From NCBI GenBank assembly GCA_903909605.1, contig CAIVWH010000023.1, positions 1 through 64,000 of the forward strand: 64,000 nucleotides of DNA. The letters run 5' to 3'. A model generated the notes under the pieces. The model had not been told where the DNA came from. It worked only from the letters and a program-made list of their open reading frames with translations, and made no database searches. This stretch comes from an uncultured Micrococcales bacterium (lineage in GTDB: Bacteria > Actinomycetota > Actinomycetes > Actinomycetales > Microbacteriaceae). The translations under genes were made by a program, and so were the position numbers. Of this stretch, positions 27,711 through 36,233 are shown in pieces; the stretch's first letter is position 1; each line of letters starts with the position of its first letter.

Positions 27711-28210
27711 TGACTCGTGCACTCACGGCAACCTGGTCGGCGATCAATCTGGTCGCCGGCCTTTTGCTGACCTTCCTTGCTCCAACGTTTTACTCCCAGG
27801 TTGCCCGACCAGTGGCAGTCGGTTATTTGTTCATCCTCGGTGCTGTCATTGCGATCAGTCAGTTGCGCACGTCCAGCTTGAACCGAAACCAATTACTCGC
27901 GGTGGCCACAATCTCAATCGTCGCTGCGGTTTCGATTTTGCTCACTGACACGGCGAGTATCGACTACCAGCTTCTCGTTTCTACCTGGGCACTGGCGCAG
28001 GGCTCGATGCTGCTAATCGGCTCATTGAAACATGGTGTTAAGTCATCACAGGGTCGCGACTTTTTCAGCGTGTCGATGGCGAGTGCGATTCTCGGTCTCG
28101 TACTGCTACTTCCGGGAGCAGCGCCACGAAATCAACTCGGTTACTTCAGCGCCTATCTATTGGTGACGGGCGTGCTCTACGCGATCGCCTCGGCTACACC
28201 GTCAAAGTAG
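27710..28210 (+). CDS. Small polytopic membrane protein, unknown
   Basis: A 166-residue protein of about five predicted transmembrane helices (about 9-27, 36-52, 62-80, 87-106, 122-140 and a last one near 145-160), with short loops and no charged motif or cysteine. I do not recognise the family. The ATG shares its A with the dnaB stop (TAATG), so translation is coupled to dnaB. No function can be proposed from sequence. Confidence 0.8.
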   Translation: MTRALTATWSAINLVAGLLLTFLAPTFYSQVARPVAVGYLFILGAVIAISQLRTSSLNRNQLLAVATISIVAAVSILLTDTASIDYQLLVSTWALAQGSMLLIGSLKHGVKSSQGRDFFSVSMASAILGLVLLLPGAAPRNQLGYFSAYLLVTGVLYAIASATPSK

Positions 28211-28219
28211 TCTTGACCT

Positions 28220-28453
28220 ATGAAACGAACTTCACTACGCACATACCTTTTAGTTTCACTTGCCGCGTCTGCATTCTTGGGAGTAATCGTTTACTACGGC
28301 ACGCGTCGACCAGATGAGCCATTCTTGGCATCGGCGAACTTGGCGCTGATCGCCGCAGGCATTACCTTCATCGTGACGATTGTGGTTATAGCGACTCTCG
28401 AATTGTCATCCAAGGATGATTCGACCCCGGCTGATCAGCCGCGACTCAAATAG
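28220..28453 (+). CDS. Small two-helix membrane protein, unknown
   Basis: A 77-residue protein with two hydrophobic helices (about 8-27 and 38-61) joined by a loop with YYGTRRPDEP, and a hydrophilic tail. Though only 9 bp after the preceding gene, it has its own -10-like TAGTCT (28208-28213) 6 nt before the ATG, suggesting a leaderless transcript. It ends two bases before the purB stop on the other strand. No family recognised. Confidence 0.7.
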   Translation: MKRTSLRTYLLVSLAASAFLGVIVYYGTRRPDEPFLASANLALIAAGITFIVTIVVIATLELSSKDDSTPADQPRLK

Positions 28454-28455
28454 TT

Positions 28456-29835
28456 TTAGAGCTTGCCGAGTTGACCGGCGATACCGATGTAGTTGTTGGG
28501 GCGCAGAGCAAGAAGTCGGTCTTTCGCATCCTGCGAGATCTCAAGCCCATTAATAAAAGTGACAAGGTCATCGTGACCAATTCGCTTTCCGCGAGTCAGC
28601 TCCTTTAGCAAGCTATAAGGGTCTTCGATATTTGAATGACCGGCAGCAACTTCGGCGCGAATCACAGTTTGAATTGCTTCGCCGAGTACTTCCCAGTTTT
28701 CAGACAGGTCTGCGTCAATAACGGGGCGATTGAGTTCGAGCTCACCCAATCCGCGAGTCACGTTATCGATTGCAAGAAGCGAGTGCCCGAATCCGACTCC
28801 GATGTTTCTTTGTGCAGATGAATCGGTTAGGTCGCGTTGGAGTCTTGATGTGACCAAAGTGGCGGAGAGCGAATCCAAGATCGCGTTTGAGAATTCAAGA
28901 TTGGCTTCGGCATTTTCGAAGCGGATCGGGTTCACCTTGTGCGGCATGGTTGACGAACCGGTGGCCCCCGCCTGGGGAATCTGCTTGAAGTAGTTCTGGG
29001 AAATGTACGTCCAGATATCGGTGCAGAGATTGTGCAAAATGCGGTTGAAGTGAGCGACTGCCGCGTAGAGCTCGGCTTGCCAGTCGTGCGACTCGATCTG
29101 GGTGGTTAGCGGGTTGAAACCAAGGCCGAGCCCCTCAACGAACGTGCGAGCTTCCGCCTGCCAGTCAACTGTTGGGGCAGCCACGACGTGAGCTGAGAAG
29201 GTGCCGGTAGCTCCCGAGAACTTGCCCAGGTAATCAGCGGCCGCGATGCGGGCCAGCTGCCGGTTCAGACGGTGCACGAAAACGGCCAGCTCCTTGCCAA
29301 CCGTGGTTGGGGTTGCTGGTTGCCCGTGGGTGCGGCTGAGCATCGGAACTTCGGCGAACTTGGTGGCCATGTCGGCAATTAGGGCGACCATCGACTTTGC
29401 CCGCGGCAACCAAACCTCATTCACCGCGGCCTTGACGGTTAGCGCGTAAGAGAGGTTGTTGATGTCCTCGCTGGTGCAGGCGAAGTGAGCCAGTTCGGCC
29501 AGGTCTCCGCGCTTCAGCTCGGCAAGCTTTTCGCGGACAAAGTATTCAACGGCCTTTACATCGTGCCGGGTGACCGCTTCGGTTTCGGCCAATTTTGCGA
29601 CATCCGAATCGGAGAAGTTGGTGACCACCGCACGCAGGGCCGCCTGCTCGGTGAGGTCGAGGGTGCGAGCATTGCCGAGAACTTGACGGTTGGCGAGCTG
29701 AATGAGCCACTCGATTTCAACATGAATGCGGGCGCGATTTAGGCCCGCTTCGCTTAGGTGTTCGCCGAGTTCAACCACAGAGGCCTGGTAGCGGCCATCC
29801 AGCGGACTAAGTGGTTGATTCGAAAGTTTGCTCAC
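28456..29835 (-). CDS. purB: Adenylosuccinate lyase
   Basis: A 459-residue lyase acting twice in purine synthesis (SAICAR to AICAR; adenylosuccinate to AMP). The fumarase/aspartase signature is GSSTMPHKVNP (about 290-300); SRTHGQPATPTTVGKE holds the catalytic His region (about 167). N-terminal LSPLDGRYQ is typical of the E. coli-type branch. I place the start at GTG 29835 (MSKLSNQPLSPLDGRY), 6 nt after -10-like CAGAAT (29842-29847), rather than at an upstream frame opening. Confidence 0.95.
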   Translation of the reverse strand: MSKLSNQPLSPLDGRYQASVVELGEHLSEAGLNRARIHVEIEWLIQLANRQVLGNARTLDLTEQAALRAVVTNFSDSDVAKLAETEAVTRHDVKAVEYFVREKLAELKRGDLAELAHFACTSEDINNLSYALTVKAAVNEVWLPRAKSMVALIADMATKFAEVPMLSRTHGQPATPTTVGKELAVFVHRLNRQLARIAAADYLGKFSGATGTFSAHVVAAPTVDWQAEARTFVEGLGLGFNPLTTQIESHDWQAELYAAVAHFNRILHNLCTDIWTYISQNYFKQIPQAGATGSSTMPHKVNPIRFENAEANLEFSNAILDSLSATLVTSRLQRDLTDSSAQRNIGVGFGHSLLAIDNVTRGLGELELNRPVIDADLSENWEVLGEAIQTVIRAEVAAGHSNIEDPYSLLKELTRGKRIGHDDLVTFINGLEISQDAKDRLLALRPNNYIGIAGQLGKL

Positions 29836-29914
29836 AAGGATATTCTGCCCTATTGCTATCAACAGATTTGGATGCTGGGCTGCGCACACCGTTTGAGCTT
29901 CGAATCATTGATTC

Positions 29915-30097
29915 ATGTCGAATTTGAACCACCGATTGTATGTGGCTGCCGCGGCGGTGCTCGAAGCGCTGCCTACCCAGCTGGGATGGACGGGCCCGAG
30001 TGCCGCGGCACTTGCCACCGCCGTCGAAAATTTGGCCCATGAGGTTGAGCTGCTGCTTCAGGCACTTTGGAGTTTTGGTGACGTCGACGTTAGTTAG
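29915..30097 (+). CDS. Mini WXG100-like helical protein (60 aa)
   Basis: A 60-residue, mostly helical protein: helix 1 about 5-22, then W25-T26-G27, then helix 2 about 29-53. A helix-WxG-helix layout is the mark of WXG100/ESX-type proteins, which are usually near 100 residues; this is a shortened version. It ends inside the start of a serine-hydrolase gene (20-bp overlap). No ESX secretion genes are in the window. The WXG link is inferred from pattern and partner only; it could be an unrelated helical hairpin. Confidence 0.6.
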   Translation: MSNLNHRLYVAAAAVLEALPTQLGWTGPSAAALATAVENLAHEVELLLQALWSFGDVDVS

Positions 30098-31085
30098 CCA
30101 GGTTGAGTTGGATCGAATCAAACTGGCGTTGGTTCACGCTGGTGAATTGGTGGCCCTCGAGTCGTTAGTCGGGGGTGTGACTTTCCCCTTTCACGTGCTT
30201 GCGATCCTGCATCGCCTTCCCGAGATTGTCGGGCGAATTCGCAACCTGATTCGCGCAGTCGAAGTGGCCGGTCAACAGTTCTTCGAGGCAGAAAGCAAGG
30301 TGTTCGGCCACCTTACCGATTCGCGAATCGGGGTTATGGAGGTTCTGGCGACGGCCGCCGCGCCCATTGCTCAACTGGGGCTTGGGGCAGGCCGGGTCTG
30401 GGTAAGGTCGACTCTCGAGCAGCACAACGAACCTGCCCCGGGTAGCACCTCGGCAATGGTCGATCGGCTTGCCGCTGTGGCTGAGAACCCAAGGCCCACG
30501 CTGCGCGTCGATGTTTATGGCGGGCAACTCGGAAGGCGGTTTGTGGTTTACGTGCCTGGCACAAAGTCTTTTCTGGGTGGGCCGCTCGATATGCGCACAA
30601 ACGTGCTCGAGCTGGCAGGTAAACCCAGCCCGGTTGAGCGAGCCGTTGAGCTGGCCCTGGCCGACTCCGGTGCCGGGGCTGGCGATAGCGTCACGGTTGT
30701 CGGGCACTCACTTGGCGGAATGGTTGCGGTGAGCCTTGCCGATAAAAGTGCTCATGGCCAGTTGCCGTATACGGTCGACAAGGTAATCGAAGTCGCGGCC
30801 CCACTTGGTCGGCACGCCCCAATTGATGGGCTGAAGCTGCTTTCAATCGATGGCAAGGGCGACCTGATACCCCTGCTCGATGGCCTCGGCAAGCCCAATT
30901 GGCCTGGTTCATCGACCCTAAAGGTGCCCGAACCCTCACTAAATGTTGTGAAAAATCACGAGATCGAAACCTACGCCACTGACCTTGAGGGGCTTGGCGG
31001 CTCGCACTGGCAGAGCTTTGGGGCGGTCACTGGCCCACCCGGCAGATCAAGATTCTTCGAGTTTGGAGTTAGCGAAGTGCCTTAG
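30078..31085 (+). CDS. Alpha/beta hydrolase with helical N-terminal domain
   Basis: A 335-residue protein. Residues 1-115 are helical and lack a signal peptide; residues about 140-335 form an alpha/beta hydrolase with nucleophile elbow GHSLGG (Ser211), likely acid Asp262 (GKGDLIPLL) and His294 (KNHEIE), so the catalytic triad looks complete. GTG start at 30078, 5 bp after GGAG, overlapping the upstream WXG-like gene. Actinobacteria have related WXG/hydrolase pairs or fusions (for example DUF1023-type), which makes lipase/esterase action on a lipid or ester plausible; the substrate is unknown. It overlaps the convergent holin-family gene by 17 bp. Confidence 0.8.
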   Translation: MTSTLVSQVELDRIKLALVHAGELVALESLVGGVTFPFHVLAILHRLPEIVGRIRNLIRAVEVAGQQFFEAESKVFGHLTDSRIGVMEVLATAAAPIAQLGLGAGRVWVRSTLEQHNEPAPGSTSAMVDRLAAVAENPRPTLRVDVYGGQLGRRFVVYVPGTKSFLGGPLDMRTNVLELAGKPSPVERAVELALADSGAGAGDSVTVVGHSLGGMVAVSLADKSAHGQLPYTVDKVIEVAAPLGRHAPIDGLKLLSIDGKGDLIPLLDGLGKPNWPGSSTLKVPEPSLNVVKNHEIETYATDLEGLGGSHWQSFGAVTGPPGRSRFFEFGVSEVP

Positions 31086-31491
31086 CGAAGACCTTGCGGC
31101 CGATGTAGCCGATAACGCTCAAAATCAAACCGCCCAGGATTGCCCAGCCAAGTGAATTGACGGTCAACCCCTCGTGGGTGAAACCCGCAATCGAGAAGAT
31201 TGGCGAGCCGATGCTCTGAGACAGCCATGCCACGAAAAGCAGCAGTGCGCCGTTGATAACCAGATTGATGAGCCCGAAAGTAAGGATGTAAAGGGGAATC
31301 GAGACAATTTTGATGATTGGCGCGATGATGGCGTGCACCAGGCCGAAGATGGCTGCCACCAGTAGGTAGGAGAGGATCAGCAACCAGAGGCTGCCTCCGC
31401 CATATGGAGCGAGTTTGATCGCGGGAACAATCATGGTGACAAGCCAAAGGCCAATTGCGTTGACCACTGTGTTTAGTAGAAATCGAACCAT
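31069..31491 (-). CDS. Phage-holin-family small membrane protein (Phage_holin_4_2-like)
   Basis: A 140-residue protein with four hydrophobic helices (about 4-20, 31-52, 57-83, 105-130). The pattern VRFLLNTVVNAIGLWLV at the start and IPLYILTFGLINLVINGALL in the middle matches the chromosomal phage holin family 4 group, common in Actinobacteria and not proof of a prophage. Start at ATG 31491, 6 nt after -10-like CACAAT (31498-31503), divergent from the E1 alpha gene. Physiological role unknown. Confidence 0.85.
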   Translation of the reverse strand: MVRFLLNTVVNAIGLWLVTMIVPAIKLAPYGGGSLWLLILSYLLVAAIFGLVHAIIAPIIKIVSIPLYILTFGLINLVINGALLLFVAWLSQSIGSPIFSIAGFTHEGLTVNSLGWAILGGLILSVIGYIGRKVFAKALR

Positions 31492-31524
31492 GCTCAGATT
31501 GTGCCACAAGGTAGATTTGTCTCC

Positions 31525-32643
31525 GTGACTATTGACGCTGAATCACCGCTGGTGCAGTTCCTTTCGCCAGATGGCGAAGTGCGGGTTCCCGCCAACCTCG
31601 CGCAATATGGCGAGTACCTGCGCGAGCTCACCGAGCAGGACTACCTGAAGTTCTATCGCGACATGGCTCGCTGCCGTCGCTTTGACAACGAGGCAAATGC
31701 GCTCCAGCGCCAGGGCCAACTAGGCCTCTGGATTCCGGCCATCGGCCAAGAGGCAGCACAGATCGGTTCCGGCTACGGCGTTGGTGCGAATGACCACATC
31801 TTCCCCAGCTATCGCGAACACGGCGTTGCAATCACCCACGACATCGACTTGATCTCAATTCTGAAAATGCTCCGCGGTGTAAACCACGGCGGATGGAATC
31901 CAGACGAGACCCGCTTTCACCTGTATGCAATCGTGCTCGGCACCCAGGTTTTGCACGCGACCGGCTATGCGATGGGCGTGAAGTTCGACGGCAAGGTCGC
32001 CACCGGAAACAAGGCAGACGACCTCGCGGTGATTTCATACTTTGGCGATGGCGCAACCGCAGAGGGTGACGTTAGCGAAGCATTCCTCTTCGCTGCTATC
32101 AATCAGTCGCCAATCGTTTTCTTCTGCCAGAACAATCAGTGGGCAATTTCTTCTCGCACGGATGCGCAGACCAAAGTTCCGTTGTACCAGCGCGGCGAAG
32201 GCTTCGGGGTTCCTGGCACGCGCATCGACGGAAACGATGTTCTGGCTGCTTACGCGGTCACCAAAAAGCACATGGATGATGCGCGCGAAGGCGCCGGCCC
32301 TCATCTGATCGAGGCGCTCACTTATCGAATCGGCGCTCACACTACGAGCGATGATCCAACCAAGTACCGCGACGAAGCAGAGGTCGAGTATTGGAAGGCG
32401 CGCGACCCGCTCGATCGCCTCGAGAAGTTCCTGCGCCGCAATGGCATTGGTCAAGACTTCTTCGATGATGTTGCACATGCTGGCGAAGAGATGAGTCGCG
32501 AAATTCGCGAGGCAACTTTTGCCTTGCAGAACCCGCCTGTCGAAAACATGTTTAAGCATGTCTACTCGCAACAGCATCCGCTGATCGACGAGCAAATGGC
32601 GTGGCTTGAAAATTACGAGGCATCGTTTGGCGGTGATGAGTAG
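31525..32643 (+). CDS. 2-oxoacid dehydrogenase E1 component, alpha subunit
   Basis: A 372-residue thiamine-diphosphate enzyme subunit that decarboxylates pyruvate or a branched-chain 2-oxoacid. Features: CRRFDNEANALQRQG and IGQEAAQIGSG (N-terminal half), and the ThDP motif GDGATAEGDVSEAFLFAAINQSPIVFFCQNNQWAISS (in short pieces, about 174-210) with the GDG...NN pattern. GTG at 31525 is favoured because TAGATT lies 7 nt before it; GTG at 31501 is also open. It is coupled to E1 beta by a 1-bp overlap. The substrate cannot be settled from sequence; E3 is not in the window. Confidence 0.9.
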   Translation: MTIDAESPLVQFLSPDGEVRVPANLAQYGEYLRELTEQDYLKFYRDMARCRRFDNEANALQRQGQLGLWIPAIGQEAAQIGSGYGVGANDHIFPSYREHGVAITHDIDLISILKMLRGVNHGGWNPDETRFHLYAIVLGTQVLHATGYAMGVKFDGKVATGNKADDLAVISYFGDGATAEGDVSEAFLFAAINQSPIVFFCQNNQWAISSRTDAQTKVPLYQRGEGFGVPGTRIDGNDVLAAYAVTKKHMDDAREGAGPHLIEALTYRIGAHTTSDDPTKYRDEAEVEYWKARDPLDRLEKFLRRNGIGQDFFDDVAHAGEEMSREIREATFALQNPPVENMFKHVYSQQHPLIDEQMAWLENYEASFGGDE

Positions 32644-33626
32644 TGAACAACATCGTTGAGATGCCAATCGCGAAAGCCATCAATGCAGGCCTGCGCGAGG
32701 CTCTGAAAAACGACCCGAAGACTTTGATCTTCGGTGAGGACGTTGCTGAGCTTGGCGGCGTATTCCGAGTCACCGAGGGTCTGCACAAAGAGTTTGGGCA
32801 ACAGCGCGTTTTCAATTCGCCAATCGCTGAGTCAGGCATCGTGGGCACCGCGATCGGTCTAGCGATGCGCGGCTATCGTCCAGTCGTCGAGATTCAGTTC
32901 GATGGATTCATCTTTCCTGCCTTCGATCAGATCACCACGCAGTTGGCGAAACTGCAGAACCGCTCTGAAGGTTTCTTGACCATGCCTGTGGTCATCCGGG
33001 TGCCATACGGCGGTGGCATCGGCGCTGTCGAACATCACAGCGAAAGCCCAGAGGCATACTTCGCGCACACGCCGGGTCTGCGCGTGGTGAGCCCGAGTAA
33101 TTCAAACGACGCCTACTGGATGATTCAACAGGCAATCGAATCAACCGACCCCGTGTTGTTTTTCGAACCTAAGCGTCGCTACTGGCAGAAGGGCCCGGTC
33201 AATCTCGATGGCGCTCCAGCGCATTTGCACGCGGCCGCTGTCTTGCGCGCAGGAACTCACGTGACCATCGCAACCTACGGGCCAATGGTTCCTGTTGCAC
33301 TGCAGGCCGCAGAAATTGCAGCGGCAGAAGGCAACTCAATCGAGGTCATCGACATTCGCTCGATGTCGCCAATTGATTTCGCAACCATCGTCGAGTCAGT
33401 CAAGAAGACTGGGCGCCTGGTCGTCGCTGCCGAGGCGAGCACCTTCGTTTCGGTCTCATCCGAGATTGCCGCGCGAGTTGCAGAGCTCGCGTTCTATCAC
33501 CTTGAAGCACCGGTGATTCGTGTCGGCGGTTTTGATGTGCCATACCCAGCGGCGAAACTCGAAGAACTTTTCTTACCGGATGCAGACCGCATTCTCGAAG
33601 CAGTCGACCGAGTGTTGGCTTACTAG
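32643..33626 (+). CDS. 2-oxoacid dehydrogenase E1 component, beta subunit
   Basis: A 327-residue partner of E1 alpha. FGEDVAELGGVFRVTEGL (about 28-45) and FNSPIAESGIVGTAIGLAMRG (about 58-78) build the cofactor site; RVPYGGGIGAVEHHSESPEAYFAHTPGL (about 119-146, split) is the usual loop near the active site. C-terminal transketolase domain from about 200. Starts GTG overlapping the E1 alpha stop (TAGTG); E2 follows after 6 bp. Confidence 0.93.
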   Translation: MNNIVEMPIAKAINAGLREALKNDPKTLIFGEDVAELGGVFRVTEGLHKEFGQQRVFNSPIAESGIVGTAIGLAMRGYRPVVEIQFDGFIFPAFDQITTQLAKLQNRSEGFLTMPVVIRVPYGGGIGAVEHHSESPEAYFAHTPGLRVVSPSNSNDAYWMIQQAIESTDPVLFFEPKRRYWQKGPVNLDGAPAHLHAAAVLRAGTHVTIATYGPMVPVALQAAEIAAAEGNSIEVIDIRSMSPIDFATIVESVKKTGRLVVAAEASTFVSVSSEIAARVAELAFYHLEAPVIRVGGFDVPYPAAKLEELFLPDADRILEAVDRVLAY

Positions 33627-33632
33627 GAGCAG

Positions 33633-35021
33633 ATGATGAGTCAGATCGCGTACTTCAATTTGCCTGATGTTGGCGAGGGTCTCACCGAGGCCGAGATCGT
33701 AAGTTGGAAGGTTGCCGTTGGCGATCGCGTTTCTGTGAACCAGATCATCGTCGAAATCGAAACCGCAAAGTCGCTGGTTGAGCTTCCTTGCCCTTTCGAG
33801 GGAGTCGTCACCGAGTTGCTAGCCCAAGAAGGTCAAACCGTCGAGGTTGGCAAGCCGATCATCTCAGCAACCGTTTCTGACGGGGCAGTTGGAGCCGTAG
33901 CGACAGCGAGCCTGCCCACCATCGATGCCGAAGTGGCACAGTCGGCACACCAGGCCGTTGCAGATGCGGCAGCCACGGTGGCCAGCGAAGAAGTAATGAA
34001 GCCACTGGTTGGCTACGGGGTAGCGGCAACGGCGGGTCACTCGCGTCGGCGCGCTCGCGGCCCGATCACGCCGGTTCCGGTAGTCGCACCGAGCACCTCG
34101 GCGATTCCGCTAATTCCAGGCGCACCGGCCACCAGCCTGATCGCGGTGGTGCCTGCCGAGTTGAACGTGATCGCAAAGCCCCCGATTCGCAAGCTCGCGA
34201 AAGACCTCGGCGTCGACCTCACCAAGGTCAAGGCCACCGGCTACGCGGGCGAAATTACCCGCGAGGATGTGCTCGCCGGAGCGCAGCAAGCAAGCGTGTT
34301 CAAGAACCTGTCGACGCCTGAGCCGAAGAGTGAGCGCGAGGAGCGCATCCCAGTAAAGGGTGTGCGCAAGGCAATTGCTAGCGCGATGGTTCGTTCGGCG
34401 TTCACCGCACCGCACGTGAGCATCTTCGTCGACGTCGATGCCACTCGCACCATGGAATACGTGAAGCGCCTGAAGAACTCGGCCGACTTCGCTGGCGTGA
34501 AGGTAACGCCGCTGCTGATCATGGCAAAGGCGATGATGTGGGCAGTGCGCCGCAACCCGACCGTGAATTCGACCTGGACCGATGAAGAGATCATCGTTCA
34601 CAACTTCGTGAACTTCGGCATCGCTGCGGCCACTCCGCGCGGCCTGATTGTTCCGAACATCAAGGATGCAGACAAGATGTCACTGCTCGAACTTGCAAAG
34701 GCAATCGAGCAGCTGTCGAACACCGCGCGTGAAGGCAAGACCACACCTGCAGACATGGCAGACGGAACCATTACCATCACCAACATTGGTGTCTTTGGTG
34801 TAGACACCGGAACCCCGATTTTGAACCCTGGCGAAGTTGGCATCGTTGCTCTCGGTTCGATCCGCCCAAAGCCTTGGGTGGTCGACAACGAAATCGTGAT
34901 TCGTCAGGTCACCACCATCGGCGCAACTTTCGATCACCGCGTGGTCGACGGCGACGTGGCATCCCGATTCGTGCAGGATGTTGCATCGGTAATTGAAGAG
35001 CCAGCGCTGCTGCTCGACTAG
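33633..35021 (+). CDS. Dihydrolipoamide acyltransferase (E2) of 2-oxoacid dehydrogenase
   Basis: A 462-residue E2. One lipoyl domain (about 3-80) carries the lipoylated Lys in [13 protein letters not shown] (about 43-55); a long Ala/Pro linker and the E3/E1-binding domain ([26 protein letters not shown], about 183-208, split) follow, then the catalytic acetyltransferase domain (about 238-460) ending with the active-site FDHRVVDG. Single-lipoyl E2 with E1 alpha/beta heterodimer type suggests a branched-chain (BkdC) or pyruvate complex. It relies on an E3 encoded elsewhere. Confidence 0.93.
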   Translation: MMSQIAYFNLPDVGEGLTEAEIVSWKVAVGDRVSVNQIIVEIETAKSLVELPCPFEGVVTELLAQEGQTVEVGKPIISATVSDGAVGAVATASLPTIDAEVAQSAHQAVADAAATVASEEVMKPLVGYGVAATAGHSRRRARGPITPVPVVAPSTSAIPLIPGAPATSLIAVVPAELNVIAKPPIRKLAKDLGVDLTKVKATGYAGEITREDVLAGAQQASVFKNLSTPEPKSEREERIPVKGVRKAIASAMVRSAFTAPHVSIFVDVDATRTMEYVKRLKNSADFAGVKVTPLLIMAKAMMWAVRRNPTVNSTWTDEEIIVHNFVNFGIAAATPRGLIVPNIKDADKMSLLELAKAIEQLSNTAREGKTTPADMADGTITITNIGVFGVDTGTPILNPGEVGIVALGSIRPKPWVVDNEIVIRQVTTIGATFDHRVVDGDVASRFVQDVASVIEEPALLLD

Positions 35022-35033
35022 CCCTCGAGGCTA

Positions 35034-35063
35034 TTGACAATCATTTTCAATAAGCCATAACCT
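35034..35063 (+). promoter_or_regulatory. Promoter with Zur-box-like operator
   Basis: -35 TTGACA (35034-35039) and -10 TAACCT (35058-35063) stand 18 bp apart, with the ATG 6 nt further on (leaderless). TGACAATCATTTTCA (35035-35049) differs by one base from the mycobacterial Zur box TGAAAATCATTTTCA and covers the -35. The Fur-family gene downstream fits an autoregulated Zur operon. Confidence 0.7.
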
Positions 35064-35069
35064 TGGGCC

Positions 35070-35285
35070 ATGGACAACTCGCACCCTGGTCTTGGCTTGC
35101 TTCAAGAGGCGTGGGCCGTATTCACGGACCCCGCCCACATCCTTGCTGAACTCTCCTGGACCATCATCCAAGATGTAGTTATCGTCTGGCTTCTCTACGG
35201 CACCCTGTTCAAGAAGGTCATCCTGCCAAAGATCCGCAAGGATATTCACAAGGAGATCGATCTCGAACACGGCATCGATCACTAG
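35070..35285 (+). CDS. Small single-span membrane protein in the Zur operon
   Basis: A 71-residue protein. A His/Asp-bearing N-terminus (DNSHPG) is followed by HILAELSWTIIQDVVIVWLLYGTLF (a transmembrane segment at about 25-48, containing one Asp) and a basic then acidic/His-rich tail (DIHKEIDLEHGIDH). The histidines at both ends could bind metal, but this is a guess. It shares a leaderless, Zur-box-bearing promoter with the regulator gene 15 bp downstream. I do not recognise a named family. Confidence 0.7.
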   Translation: MDNSHPGLGLLQEAWAVFTDPAHILAELSWTIIQDVVIVWLLYGTLFKKVILPKIRKDIHKEIDLEHGIDH

Positions 35286-35300
35286 GCGAGCATCCCAGCC

Positions 35301-35708
35301 TTGATCGCCACACCGAAACGCAGAAACACGCGCCAACGCGACGCCGTTCGCCATGCCCTTGGCGAGGCAACCGGCTTTGTGAGTGCTCAGCAGCTGCACA
35401 AGGTCCTTGTCAATCACGGGTCGACCATCGGCTTGGCCACCGTTTACCGCACCCTGGCCGACCTAGCCGGGATGGGCGAGGCTGACGCCCTGCAATCACA
35501 GGATGGCGAGGCCCTCTATCGTGCTTGCACCACCAGTCACCACCATCACCTGATCTGCCGCGGTTGTGGCAAGACAGAAGAGATTGAGGCCAGGCAGGCT
35601 GAGAAGTGGGCCGACGAGGTGGCGGCGGAGCATGGATTTAGCCAGGCGAGCCACACCATCGAAATCTTCGGAATTTGTCCAGATTGTGCGAGTTCCGGGG
35701 TTGCTTAA
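35301..35708 (+). CDS. Fur-family regulator, probable zinc regulator Zur
   Basis: A 135-residue Fur-family repressor. The winged helix (about 10-75) has FVSAQQLHKVL and GLATVYRTLADLAGMGE; the metal domain has HHHHLICRGCGK (about 80-91) and CPDC (near 128), supplying a structural Zn(Cys)4 site and histidine ligands. TTG start. The Zur-box-like operator 5' of the operon, and its lack of classical Fur-box match, favours Zur over Fur. Downstream ribosomal genes are of zinc-independent type. Confidence 0.87.
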   Translation: MIATPKRRNTRQRDAVRHALGEATGFVSAQQLHKVLVNHGSTIGLATVYRTLADLAGMGEADALQSQDGEALYRACTTSHHHHLICRGCGKTEEIEARQAEKWADEVAAEHGFSQASHTIEIFGICPDCASSGVA

Positions 35709-35810
35709 GCCTCTAGATATTCCCTAAACTTGTGAGGTTGCTCTTGCGACCACAATTTTCACAAGCCTCAGACGCTCTGTCTGTCGCTTGCCCCTTACAA
35801 GGAGAACCAA

Positions 35811-36047
35811 ATGGCTGCGTATTGCCAGGTGACTGAGACCGGACCACAGTTCGGCCACCACGTCTCGCACGCTCAGAACAAGACCAAGCGTCGCTTCAAC
35901 CCAAACATTCAGAAGAAGACTTACTTCGTTCCTTCGCTGAAGCGCAACGTCACCATCAACGTCTCTGCACGTGGCATCAAGGTAATTGATGTTCGCGGCA
36001 TCGAGGCAGTAGTTGCCGAGCTTCAGGCTCGTGGCGAGAAGATCTAA
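35811..36047 (+). CDS. rpmB: Ribosomal protein bL28 (zinc-ligand-free type)
   Basis: A 78-residue L28: [15 protein letters not shown], then [20 protein letters not shown], then a C-terminal [14 protein letters not shown]. Only one cysteine (Cys5) is present, so the paired Cys-x2-Cys zinc ligands of the C+ form are missing. Strong Shine-Dalgarno AAGGAGAACC. First of rpmB-rpmG-rpsN, 102 bp after the Fur-family gene. That gap shows no clear Zur box. Confidence 0.95.
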   Translation: MAAYCQVTETGPQFGHHVSHAQNKTKRRFNPNIQKKTYFVPSLKRNVTINVSARGIKVIDVRGIEAVVAELQARGEKI

Positions 36048-36060
36048 GGAGAACTAGCCA

Positions 36061-36231
36061 ATGGCCAAGAAGGACAAGGACATCCGTCCAATCATCAAGC
36101 TTCGTTCGACCGCGGGCACTGGTTACACCTACGTAACCAAGAAGAACCGCCGCAACGACCCAGACCGCATGGTGCTGAAGAAGTACGACCCAGTTGTACG
36201 TCAGCACGTTGAATTCCGCGAGGAGCGCTAA
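36061..36231 (+). CDS. rpmG: Ribosomal protein bL33 (zinc-ligand-free type)
   Basis: A 56-residue L33, too short for many gene lists. It reads [19 protein letters not shown], then [19 protein letters not shown], then [17 protein letters not shown]. All four zinc cysteines of the C+ form are absent. AAGGAGAAC precedes the ATG. It lies 13 bp after rpmB and 2 bp before rpsN. Confidence 0.96.
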   Translation: MAKKDKDIRPIIKLRSTAGTGYTYVTKKNRRNDPDRMVLKKYDPVVRQHVEFREER

Positions 36232-36233
36232 AA

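Noticed and set aside
31069-31491. Phage holin family gene as a sign of a prophage
   Set aside because: Chromosomal members of this holin family are common in Actinobacteria and no other phage genes are near.
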